A stretch of 64,000 bases of DNA from DASSKK01 sp035690495 (lineage in GTDB: Bacteria; Actinomycetota; Actinomycetes; Propionibacteriales; Nocardioidaceae): contig DASSKK010000109.1 in assembly GCA_035690495.1 (NCBI GenBank), positions 6,009-70,008 on the forward strand. The letters run 5' to 3'. Shown one piece after another: positions 44,901-52,129 of the stretch. A program made the position numbers and the translations under genes. Every line of letters begins with the position of its first letter. The first letter of the stretch is position 1. The notes under the pieces were generated by a model that worked only from the letters and a program-made list of their open reading frames with translations, searched no databases and had not been told where the DNA came from.

Positions 44901-44966
44901 GCCGACCCGCGCCTTGTGCGGTGCCGACCCGCGCCCTGTGCGGTGCCGACCCGCGCCTGGTGCGCT
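44901..44966. repeat. 22-bp-period repeat, locus 2 (left of VOC gene)
   Basis: Three complete 22-bp units run at 44901-44922, 44923-44944 and 44945-44966. Each contains GCCGACCCGCGCC followed by a short variable part ending TGCG. The first 35 bases are the exact reverse complement of 45404-45438 on the other side of the VOC gene. Confidence 0.85.
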
Positions 44967-44988
44967 CCGGAGGGACTACCGTGACCAG

Positions 44989-45396
44989 ATGGCAACAGTG
45001 AGCGTGAGGTACATCGTCGACGACGTAGACGCCGCGATCGGCTTCTACTGCGGCCTGCTCGGTTTCACCGAGGTGATGCACCCTGCCCCGACGTTCGCGA
45101 TGCTGTCCCGCGGCGACCTCAGGCTGACGCTGAGCGCCCCGGGCGGCGGGGGCGGCGGCGGCCAGGCGATGCCCGACGGCTCGGTGCCTGCGCCTGGCGG
45201 GTGGAACCGGTTCTCGATCGAAGTCGACGACATCGAGTCGTACGTCGCACGGTTGCAGTCTGCTGGTGCCCGGTTCCGCAACCAGATCGTCGACGGCGTC
45301 GGCGGTCGCCAGATCCTCGTCGAGGATCCAGCCGGCAACCCGGTCGAGTTGTTCCAGCCGACGATAGAGGCCGCCCGCCTCGAGGGCGGCAGCTGA
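44989..45396 (+). CDS. VOC (glyoxalase/dioxygenase superfamily) protein
   Basis: This 135-residue two-module beta-alpha-beta protein contains VRYIVDDVDAAIGFYCGLLGFTEV, FSIEVDDIESYVARLQ and ILVEDPAGNPVELFQP. The first module lacks the His often used for metal at the start (VRYIVDD), so it may be a binding or resistance protein and not an enzyme. The leaderless ATG lies six bases after TACCGT. It stands between the acyl-CoA mutase and DUF2017 genes, bracketed by 35-bp inverted repeats. Methylmalonyl-CoA epimerase is conceivable from context, but the length and motifs are generic. Confidence 0.8.
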   Translation: MATVSVRYIVDDVDAAIGFYCGLLGFTEVMHPAPTFAMLSRGDLRLTLSAPGGGGGGGQAMPDGSVPAPGGWNRFSIEVDDIESYVARLQSAGARFRNQIVDGVGGRQILVEDPAGNPVELFQPTIEAARLEGGS

Positions 45397-45403
45397 GCAA
45401 TGA

Positions 45404-45438
45404 GGCGCGGGTCGGCACCGCACAAGGCGCGGGTCGGC
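45404..45438. repeat. 22-bp-period repeat, locus 3 (right of VOC gene)
   Basis: The core GCGCGGGTCGGC occurs twice with a 22-base period and is inverted relative to locus 2. The 35 bases match the complement of 44901-44935 perfectly. The repeat ends one base before the stop codon of the convergent DUF2017 gene. Confidence 0.85.
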
Positions 45439-46026
45439 TCAGGACGGGGGGAGCGCCTCGACGAGGGTCTCCTGCAGGTAGCCGACCCAGTCGTAGATCT
45501 CGTGCACGTGCCGCCGAGGGTCGTCCTCGGGCAAGGCGTACCAGTACTCCTCGTCGTCCTGCTCGATCTCGAGGCGCGTCGCGAGCGCCAGCCGCACGTC
45601 GGTGAACGACCGCATCCAGGTCATCGCGCCGGCGCGGTCCAGCTCGACGTCGATGACCAGCCCGTCCTCACCGAGCTCGGGCGGCAGCCCGGCCTCCTCG
45701 AGGGTCTCGATGACGTGGGCTGCCGCCTCGGCCTTGCCGTCCCGCAAGTTGCCCTCCGTGAACCGCCGGAAGTCGGCGGCGGCCTCCTCGTCGTCGGGAT
45801 AGGCGGTGGGGAACAGCCGCGCCAGCACCGGGTCCTCCGGCGCGGTAGTGGGGCCGGACATGTCCAGCATCCGCTCGAGCGGGTCGGCGCCTCCGTTCGG
45901 CGCCGCGGCCTCGTTGCGGAGCAGCTCGACCAGCTGGGAGGCCAGCGACCGCAACAGGTCCGCCTCGAAGCCCGTGAACGTCGCGACCACACCGCCACCA
46001 CGGCGGCGCTGGAACCCCTCGCTCAT
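45439..46026 (-). CDS. DUF2017 family protein, ClpS-associated
   Basis: This 195-residue acidic protein starts SEGFQRRRGGGVVATFTGFEADLLRSLASQLVELL. It also has DPVLARLFPTAYPDDEEAAADFRRFTEG and ATRLEIEQDDEEYWYALPEDDPRRHVHEIYDWVGYLQETLVEAL, a pattern found throughout actinobacteria. The function is not established, but it sits directly after clpS, as it commonly does, suggesting a role with the ClpS/ClpC proteolysis machinery. The start MSEGFQRR avoids an extension through a repeat. Confidence 0.82.
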   Translation of the reverse strand: MSEGFQRRRGGGVVATFTGFEADLLRSLASQLVELLRNEAAAPNGGADPLERMLDMSGPTTAPEDPVLARLFPTAYPDDEEAAADFRRFTEGNLRDGKAEAAAHVIETLEEAGLPPELGEDGLVIDVELDRAGAMTWMRSFTDVRLALATRLEIEQDDEEYWYALPEDDPRRHVHEIYDWVGYLQETLVEALPPS

Positions 46027-46037
46027 CGAAGGCACCT

Positions 46038-46056
46038 GGTCTCGACAAGCTCGACC
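46038..46056. repeat. single copy of the GGTTTCGACAAGCTC dispersed repeat
   Basis: GGTCTCGACAAGCTCGACC lies in the 45-base gap between clpS and the DUF2017 gene. The outer GGTC/GACC can pair. It is related to the tandem copies at 28654 and the single copy at 62844. Confidence 0.6.
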
Positions 46057-46071
46057 GACGGAAGCCTCATC

Positions 46072-46368
46072 TCAGACGTCGGCCTTCTGCAGGGTGGCCC
46101 ACAGGCCGTACTCGTGCATCGCCTGCACGTCGCGCTCCATCTCCTCGCGCGACCCCGAGGACACCACCGACTTGCCGTCGCGGTGGACTTCCATCATCAG
46201 CTTCTCGGCTTTCTTCCGGGCGTAGCCGAAGTAGTTCTGGAACACGAACGTCACATACGACATCAGGTTGACCGGGTCGTTCCACACAATGGTCATCCAC
46301 GGCTTGTCGAGGGCCGTGACATCCTCGGTAACCGGTTCGTCGAGCTCGACGGGCGTGGGCGCGGACAC
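46072..46368 (-). CDS. clpS: ATP-dependent Clp protease adaptor ClpS
   Basis: ClpS delivers N-degron substrates to ClpA/ClpC. The 98-residue chain has the core WMTIVWNDPVNLMSYVTFVFQNYFGYARKKAEKLMMEVHRDGKSVV, with the N-end binding Asn-Asp and Met residues and the helix that docks on Clp. EEMERDVQAMHEYGLWATLQ closes it. GTG at 46368 is seven bases after a TAGGAT hexamer on the minus strand, so I chose it over the ATG three codons upstream. It is divergent from pncB with overlapping -10 boxes. Confidence 0.92.
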   Translation of the reverse strand: MSAPTPVELDEPVTEDVTALDKPWMTIVWNDPVNLMSYVTFVFQNYFGYARKKAEKLMMEVHRDGKSVVSSGSREEMERDVQAMHEYGLWATLQKADV

Positions 46369-46375
46369 GGCGACC

Positions 46376-46385
46376 ATCCTAGGCT
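46376..46385. promoter_or_regulatory. face-to-face overlapping -10 elements for clpS and pncB
   Basis: On the plus strand TAGGCT (46380-46385) precedes the pncB GTG by seven bases. On the minus strand TAGGAT (46381 down to 46376) precedes the clpS GTG by seven bases. The two hexamers share the central TA of CCTAGG, so RNA polymerase cannot open both at once. Confidence 0.75.
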
Positions 46386-46392
46386 GTGCGCC

Positions 46393-47685
46393 GTGACGGA
46401 GAACTCGACCGCGCTGCTGACCGACCACTACGAGCTGACCATGCTCGAGGCCTCGCTGGCCGGCGGCACCGCGGAGCGCCGCTCGGTGTTCGAGCTGTTC
46501 CCGCGGACGCTGCCGACCGGACGCAGGTACGGCGTGGTGGCCGGGGTCGGACGCGCGCTGGACGCGATCGAGCGGTTCCGCTTCGACGACCGGGCGCTGG
46601 CGATGCTGCGCGAGCACCACGTCGTCGACGAGGCGACGCTGGAGTGGCTGTCGTCCTACCGGTTCGGCGGCGACATCTGGGGCTATCCGGAGGGCGAGAT
46701 GTACTTCCCGTTCTCCCCACTGCTCACCGTCGAGTCGAGCTTCGCCGAGGCGGTGCTGCTGGAGACCGTGCTGCTGTCGATCCTCAACCACGACTGCGCG
46801 ATCGCCTCGGCCGCGTCCCGGATGACCTGGGCGGCCGCCGGCCGGCCGATGATCGAGATGGGCTCGCGGCGCACCCACGAGGAAGCGGCGGTCGCGGCCG
46901 CGCGCGCGGCGTACATCGTCGGATTCGACACCACCTCGAACCTGGCCGCGGGGCAGAGGTACGGCGTGCCTACGGCCGGCACCAGCGCGCACAGCTTCAC
47001 GCTGCTGCACGACACGGAGCGCGACGCGTTCACCGCCCAAGTGCGTGCGCTGGGCAAGAGGACGACTCTGCTGGTCGACACCTACGACGTCGAGGAGGCG
47101 GTCCGGCTCGGCGTCGAGGTGGCCGGCACCGACCTCGGCGCGGTCCGCCTCGACTCGGGCGACCTGGGACTGCTCGCGGTGAGGGTCCGCGACGAGCTCG
47201 ACAGGCTCGGCGCGACGCAGACCCGCATCGTGGTGACCTCCGACCTCGACGAGTACTCGATCGCCGCGCTGGCCTCCGCGCCGGTCGACGGCTACGGGGT
47301 GGGCACGTCGCTGGTCACCGGCAGCGGGCACCCCACCTGCGGGTTCGTCTACAAGCTGGTCGCTCGTGAGGACGGCGACGGCGTGATGCAGAGCGTGGCG
47401 AAGAGGAGCAAGGACAAGGTCTCGATCGGCGGACGCAAGTACGCCTTCCGCAGGCTCAGCCCCCACCATGTCGCCGAGGCGGAGGTCGTCGGCGTGGGCG
47501 AGCCGCCGGAGTTCGACGAGGGGCGGCGGTCGCTGCTGGTGCCGCTGGTCCGCGGCGGCGACATCGTCGGTCGGGAGCAGCTGGACCGGGCGCGGGAACG
47601 GCACCGGACCTCCCGTGACGAGCTTCCGGTGATGGCGCGCCAGCTCTCTCGCGGCGAGCCGGTGATCCCCACCGAGTTCGCCTGA
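46393..47685 (+). CDS. pncB: nicotinate phosphoribosyltransferase
   Basis: It makes nicotinate mononucleotide from nicotinate and PRPP in NAD salvage. The 430 residues start TENSTALLTDHYELTMLEA. FELFPRTLPTGRRYGVVAG, the SRRTHEEAAVAAARAAYIVGFDTTSN region and the PRPP/phosphate site VRLDSGDLGLLAVRVRDELD are visible. VGTSLVTGSGHPTCGFVYKLV follows further on. A leaderless GTG start is set by TAGGCT. The next gene, a nicotinamidase, supplies nicotinate. Confidence 0.95.
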   Translation: MTENSTALLTDHYELTMLEASLAGGTAERRSVFELFPRTLPTGRRYGVVAGVGRALDAIERFRFDDRALAMLREHHVVDEATLEWLSSYRFGGDIWGYPEGEMYFPFSPLLTVESSFAEAVLLETVLLSILNHDCAIASAASRMTWAAAGRPMIEMGSRRTHEEAAVAAARAAYIVGFDTTSNLAAGQRYGVPTAGTSAHSFTLLHDTERDAFTAQVRALGKRTTLLVDTYDVEEAVRLGVEVAGTDLGAVRLDSGDLGLLAVRVRDELDRLGATQTRIVVTSDLDEYSIAALASAPVDGYGVGTSLVTGSGHPTCGFVYKLVAREDGDGVMQSVAKRSKDKVSIGGRKYAFRRLSPHHVAEAEVVGVGEPPEFDEGRRSLLVPLVRGGDIVGREQLDRARERHRTSRDELPVMARQLSRGEPVIPTEFA

Positions 47686-47715
47686 CCCTCGACGATCCGC
47701 GCTAGCCTCTCGCCC

Positions 47716-48288
47716 ATGAGGCGCGCACTGATCGTGGTCGACGTACAGAACGACTTCTGCGAGGGCGGCAGCATGGGTGTCGCCGGCGGAGCCCAGGTGG
47801 CCAGCGACATCGGCGAGCTGGTGCACCACTGGGCGGCCAAGGACCCGAAGGCTCCGTCGTACGACGTGGTGGTCGCCACCCGCGACCATCACGTGGATCC
47901 CGGCGACCACTTCAGCGACCAGCCCGACTTTGCCCGGTCCTGGCCACCGCACTGCGTGGTCGGCACCGACGGCGAGGCGTTCCACCCCAACCTCGACCCG
48001 CAGCGGTTCGACGCGGTGTTCCTCAAGGGCGAGTACGCCGCGGCATACTCCGGCTTCGAGGGACGCACCGACGGGGTGTCGCTGGCCGACTGGCTGCGAG
48101 AGCGGGACGTCACCCACGTCGACGTCTGCGGGATCGCCACCGACTACTGCGTGCGGGCGACGGCTCTCGACGCCGTCAAGGAGGGGTTCGACACGACCGT
48201 CCTGCAAGCGTTGTCCGCGGCCGTCGCCGAGGAGACCGCCCAGGCCGCGCTCGAGGAGATGACCGGGGCGGGGGTGAGCCTGTCGTGA
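47716..48288 (+). CDS. pncA: nicotinamidase / isochorismatase family hydrolase
   Basis: The cysteine hydrolase of 190 residues has the triad Asp in IVVDVQNDFCEGG, Lys in FLKGEYAAAYSGFEG and Cys in CGIATDYCVRATALDAV. The metal ligands lie in ATRDHHVDPGDHFSD. It deamidates nicotinamide to nicotinate for pncB just upstream. The ATG lies seven bases after TAGCCT, so it can also be transcribed alone. Its stop overlaps the GTG of the acyl-CoA ligase by four bases. Confidence 0.93.
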   Translation: MRRALIVVDVQNDFCEGGSMGVAGGAQVASDIGELVHHWAAKDPKAPSYDVVVATRDHHVDPGDHFSDQPDFARSWPPHCVVGTDGEAFHPNLDPQRFDAVFLKGEYAAAYSGFEGRTDGVSLADWLRERDVTHVDVCGIATDYCVRATALDAVKEGFDTTVLQALSAAVAEETAQAALEEMTGAGVSLS

Positions 48289-49931
48289 GCTCTCCCACCA
48301 CCCGGAGCACTCCGGCGGCGAAGACGCCGCCCATGGACGCGATGTTCGCCGAGCTCGCACGGACCCGCACGGACCATCCCGCGCTGGTGGGCGCGGCCCG
48401 CACCGTGAGCTACGGCCAGCTGTGGGAGCGCTCGAACCGGGTCGCGAGCGCCCTGACGGCCCTGGGCGTCGGCGAGAACGGCCGGGTCGCCTACCTCGAC
48501 CTGAACAACCCGGAGTTCTTCGAGGTGATGCTCGGAGCGGTGAAGGTCGGGGCGGCCATCGCGCCGTTGAACTTCCGGCTCACCCCTGTCGAGATGGGCC
48601 AGATCGTCGCTGACGCGCGGGCGAAGGTGCTCGTCGTCGGCGCTGCCTTCGAGGCGGCCGTCGACACGATCCGGGCCGCCTCTCCCGAGCTGACCACGGT
48701 GGTCCGGGTGGGCGAGGAGTACGAGTCGTGGCTGGCTGGCGCCGGGTCGAGGAGTGAGCTTGCGAGCCCCGCAGATGCCCGGCGCGAAGAACGAGGCAGC
48801 GCGGACGCGGCGGAGTCCGCACGGGAGTCGACGTACGACGACGTGGTGCTGCAGCTGTACACGTCCGGCACCACCGGGCTGCCCAAGGGCGTGATGCTCA
48901 CCAACGAGAACTGCTCGGGCCTAATGGACGTGGCGCAGGCCTGGCACGTCGACGAGACGTCGGTCTCGCTGGTGGCGATGCCGCTGTTCCACATCGGCGG
49001 CTCCGGGTGGGCGAACGTCGCGCTGGCCCGCGGCGGAACCGACGTACTCGTGCCGATGATCGACCCGGCCGCGCTCCTGGACACCTTCGAGTCCGCCGGC
49101 ATCACGAACGCGTTCCTGGTTCCGGCGGTGCTGCAGATGATGTGCGCGGTGCCGGGCGCCGACCAGCGGGACTTCTCGGCGCTTCGCTCGATCGCCTACG
49201 GCGCCTCGCCGATCACCTCGGGGGCCCTCACCCGTGCTCTCGAGGTGTTCCGGGCGCCCCTGTTCCAGGTCTACGGGCTGACCGAGACCACCGGCGCCAT
49301 CACCGAGCTGTCCTCGTCCGACCACGACCCGGGCGGGCCGCGGGCGCACCTGATGAGGTCGGCAGGCAAGCCCTACCCGTGGGTGGAGATGAAGGCGGTC
49401 GACCCGGCGACAGGAGCGGACTGCGCTCCCGGCGAGGTCGGCGAGATCTGGACGCGCTCGGTGCAGAACTCCCCCGGCTACTGGGCCAAGGCCCAGGACA
49501 CCGCCGCGGCCTTCGACTCCGACGGCTGGCTGCACACCGGCGACGCCGGCTACCTCGACGACGAGGGCTACGTGTTCCTCACCGACCGGATCAAGGACAT
49601 GATCGTGACCGGCGCGGAGAACGTCTACCCGATCGAGGTGGAGAGCGTGCTCTCGGAGCATCCGGACGTCGCCGACGTCGCGGTGATCGGAGTGCCGGAC
49701 GAGACGTGGGGCGAGACGGTGAAGGCGATCGTGGTGCGCCGGGAGGGCTGCTCGCTCACCGAGGACGCGCTGCTGGACTGGGCGCGGGAGCGGATGGCCG
49801 GCTTCAAGCGACCGCGCTCGGTCGACTTCGCCGACGAGCTGCCGCGCAACCCGTCCGGCAAGCTGCTCAAGCGCGTGCTGCGCGAGCCGTACTGGTCCTC
49901 CGATCGTTCCGAGGGCCGGCACATCGGCTGA
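48285..49931 (+). CDS. fatty-acyl-CoA synthetase (AMP-dependent ligase, FadD type)
   Basis: This 548-residue ANL-superfamily enzyme activates a carboxylic acid via acyl-AMP. It has LQLYTSGTTGLPKGVMLT (P-loop, about residues 187-204), VYGLTETTGAITEL, WLHTGDAGYLDDEGYVFLTDRIKDMI and the catalytic lysine in NPSGKLLKRVLRE. Just before the P-loop is an unusual insert of about 29 residues rich in Ser, Ala, Arg and Glu (GSRSELASPADARREERG), whose DNA contains a GCGGAC/GTCCGC stem. It overlaps the pncA stop by four bases. The substrate is unknown. Confidence 0.88.
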   Translation: MSSPTTRSTPAAKTPPMDAMFAELARTRTDHPALVGAARTVSYGQLWERSNRVASALTALGVGENGRVAYLDLNNPEFFEVMLGAVKVGAAIAPLNFRLTPVEMGQIVADARAKVLVVGAAFEAAVDTIRAASPELTTVVRVGEEYESWLAGAGSRSELASPADARREERGSADAAESARESTYDDVVLQLYTSGTTGLPKGVMLTNENCSGLMDVAQAWHVDETSVSLVAMPLFHIGGSGWANVALARGGTDVLVPMIDPAALLDTFESAGITNAFLVPAVLQMMCAVPGADQRDFSALRSIAYGASPITSGALTRALEVFRAPLFQVYGLTETTGAITELSSSDHDPGGPRAHLMRSAGKPYPWVEMKAVDPATGADCAPGEVGEIWTRSVQNSPGYWAKAQDTAAAFDSDGWLHTGDAGYLDDEGYVFLTDRIKDMIVTGAENVYPIEVESVLSEHPDVADVAVIGVPDETWGETVKAIVVRREGCSLTEDALLDWARERMAGFKRPRSVDFADELPRNPSGKLLKRVLREPYWSSDRSEGRHIG

Positions 49932-49934
49932 TTA

Positions 49935-49976
49935 ACCCGCGGGTCGGCACCGCATGACCCGCGGGTCGGCGGATGG
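49935..49976. repeat. 22-bp-period repeat, locus 4
   Basis: Two units with core ACCCGCGGGTCGGC start 22 bases apart (49935 and 49957). They fill the gap between the convergent stops of the acyl-CoA ligase and enoyl-CoA hydratase genes. The stretch GCGGGTCGGCACCGCA is identical to locus 3. Confidence 0.8.
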
Positions 49977-49978
49977 GG

Positions 49979-50758
49979 TCAGCCGCCGGTGAAGCGGGCG
50001 GGGCGCTTGTCGCGGAAGGCGGCGATGCCCTCCGCGACGTCCCGGCTGCGCAGCAGCGCGGTCTGCCCGACCCGCTCGCGGCCCAGCGCGTCGTCGAGGT
50101 CGCCGAGGGTGGCATCGTTGACCGCCCGCTTGGTCGCGGCGTAGGCGAGCGGCGGTCCCGAGGCGAGCCGTTCGACGATCTCCCGCACCGTCCTCTCGAG
50201 CTCGCCCTCCTCCGCGAGGTGCGAGACCAGCCCCGCGTCGTACGCCGTCCGGGCGCTCATCGGCTCGGCGAGCAGCGCCATCCGCATCGCCCGCGCGCGA
50301 CCGACCGACGCGGCCACGGTGGCGGTGGCGCCGCCGTCGGGCATCAGCCCGATCCGGGAGAAAGCCAGCAGGAACCTTGCGCTCGGCGCGGCGACGACCA
50401 GGTCGCAGGCCAGCGCGATCGAGCAACCGACGCCCGCGGCCACGCCCTCCACCACTGCGACACACGGCTCGTCGAGAGCGACGAGCGCGCGGATCACCCG
50501 GTTCGCCCGGTCCAGGCTCGTGTCGCCCAGGGACTCCCGCGACTCGTGCGGCTCCTGGCCGGACAGGTCTGCTCCCGAGCTGAACGCGGCTCCCGCGCCC
50601 CGCAGCACGACCACGCGGATCTCCGGGCGGGTCGAGGCTGCCGCGAGCTCCTCGGCGAGCCGCTCGGACATCGCCTCGGTGAGCGCGTTGAGGGTGCCCG
50701 GGCGGTCCATGGTCAGGCTGAGCACGCGGCCGTCAGTGTCGATCCGGATGCCTTCCAT
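49979..50758 (-). CDS. enoyl-CoA hydratase/isomerase family protein
   Basis: The crotonase-fold protein of 259 residues has the oxyanion-hole segments RGAGAAFSSGADLSG and VVEGVAAGVGCSIALACDLVVAAPSARF. The Glu positions of typical hydratases are only partly kept (FSRIGLMPDGGATATV has Asp in the usual second position), as in the PaaG/isomerase-like subgroup. The C-terminus is FRDKRPARFTGG. ATG follows TAGGTT by five bases on the minus strand. It may act with the convergent acyl-CoA ligase. Confidence 0.86.
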   Translation of the reverse strand: MEGIRIDTDGRVLSLTMDRPGTLNALTEAMSERLAEELAAASTRPEIRVVVLRGAGAAFSSGADLSGQEPHESRESLGDTSLDRANRVIRALVALDEPCVAVVEGVAAGVGCSIALACDLVVAAPSARFLLAFSRIGLMPDGGATATVAASVGRARAMRMALLAEPMSARTAYDAGLVSHLAEEGELERTVREIVERLASGPPLAYAATKRAVNDATLGDLDDALGRERVGQTALLRSRDVAEGIAAFRDKRPARFTGG

Positions 50759-50874
50759 GTCCGAACCTAACCATCTCGGGGGCGGTCAGGCACTACTCTG
50801 ACCTCGGCGTGGCCGCAGGCCCCGGTGTCTGCGCCGCCAAGACCGGCACCATCAATCGGCCAGTTGGGGGACCG

Positions 50875-52128
50875 ATGACCTGGGCACAGGCCTTCGCGCC
50901 ACTGCGTGAGCGCAACTTCGCGTGGTACTACGCCTCGAACTTCGTCAACCTCGCGGGCTCGATGATGGCCACCATCGCGCTCACGTTCGCGGTGCTCGAC
51001 CAGATCGCCCCCGGCTCCGCAACCGCGCTCGGCGAGGTGCTCGCCGCCCGGACCATCCCGATGCTGCTGCTGCTCCTGTTCGGCGGCGTGATCGCCGACC
51101 GGCTGCCGCGCACGCTGCTGCTGCAGGCGTCCAACCTGCTCTCGGCCGCGACCCAGGGCACGGTGGCCTGGCTGGTGATCACCGGCCAGGCGGATTTGTG
51201 GATGGTGATCGTGCTGCAGGCCGCCAATGGCGCGGTGTCCTCGGTGAGCTTCCCGGCTCTGACCAGCCTGATGCCACAGCTCGTCAAGCGCGAGCAGCTC
51301 CAGCAGGCGAACGCGCTGATGTCGCTGTCGCGAGGCGCACTGACGATCATGGGCCCGTCGGTCAGTGCGCTCCTGGTCGTCACCGTCGGCCCCGGCTGGG
51401 CGCTCGCGGTGGACGCGGCGACTTGGCTCGCCTCAGCGGTGCTGCTGCTCGGCGTACGCATCCCCGCCCGGCCTCGGGAAGCCGCGGCCGCGGCCGCGAG
51501 CCTCATTCGCGAGCTGCGCGAGGGATGGTCCACGTTCACCTCGATCACGTGGCTGTGGCTCGGGGTTGCGGTCTTCGCGGTGCTCAACTTCATCCAGGCC
51601 GGCGCCTGGTACATGCTCGGGCCAGCGGTCGCCGAGCAGACGGTGGGCCGGCAGGCCTGGGGGCTGATCCTGTCCGCGCAGTCGTTCGGCCTCGTGGTGA
51701 TCACCATCGTGCTGCTGCGCGTGACGATCAGGCGGCCGATGTACGCCGGCCTGCTCGCGGCCTCGATCGCGGCGGTGCCGATGGTCGTACTCGGGGTGGC
51801 ACCTCATCTGGTGCTGCTGCTGGTGACCGCGTTCCTCAGCGGCGCCGGGCTGGAGACGTTCGGGATCGGCTGGGACACCTCGATCCAGGAGCACGTCGAC
51901 GAGACCATGCTGTCGCGGGCCTACTCCTACGACGCCCTCGGCTCCTACGTCGCGGTGCCGATCGGGCAGCTCGTCTACGGACCCCTGGGGCTCGTCTTCG
52001 GCTATCGCGACGTGCTCGCAGTCAGCGGCCTCGCCTACGGCGCGATCTGCCTGCTGGCGTTGAGCTCCCGGTCGATGCGCACGTTGCGACGTACCCCCGC
52101 GACGGAGGCCGAACCGGTCGCCGGCTGA
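50875..52128 (+). CDS. MFS transporter, paralogue A
   Basis: The 417-residue, 12-helix major facilitator begins MTWAQAFAPLRERNFAWYYASNFVNLAGSMM, with the conserved loop GGVIADRLPRTLLLQ after helix 2. It matches macrolide-efflux/MefA-like MFS proteins, but the substrate is unknown. It is closely related along its whole length to the protein at 55628 (for instance SFPAL, QQANALMSLSRG and SRAYSYDALGS are shared). ATG follows GGGGGACCG; a GTG 22 codons upstream gives an implausible tail. Its stop and that of the convergent aminotransferase are one base apart. Confidence 0.85.
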   Translation: MTWAQAFAPLRERNFAWYYASNFVNLAGSMMATIALTFAVLDQIAPGSATALGEVLAARTIPMLLLLLFGGVIADRLPRTLLLQASNLLSAATQGTVAWLVITGQADLWMVIVLQAANGAVSSVSFPALTSLMPQLVKREQLQQANALMSLSRGALTIMGPSVSALLVVTVGPGWALAVDAATWLASAVLLLGVRIPARPREAAAAAASLIRELREGWSTFTSITWLWLGVAVFAVLNFIQAGAWYMLGPAVAEQTVGRQAWGLILSAQSFGLVVITIVLLRVTIRRPMYAGLLAASIAAVPMVVLGVAPHLVLLLVTAFLSGAGLETFGIGWDTSIQEHVDETMLSRAYSYDALGSYVAVPIGQLVYGPLGLVFGYRDVLAVSGLAYGAICLLALSSRSMRTLRRTPATEAEPVAG

Positions 52129-52129
52129 G

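Noticed and set aside
44901..44966. Short CRISPR-like array
   Set aside because: Units are 22 bases and contiguous, the variable part is only a few bases, there is no spacer-sized unique DNA, and no cas gene is in the window.
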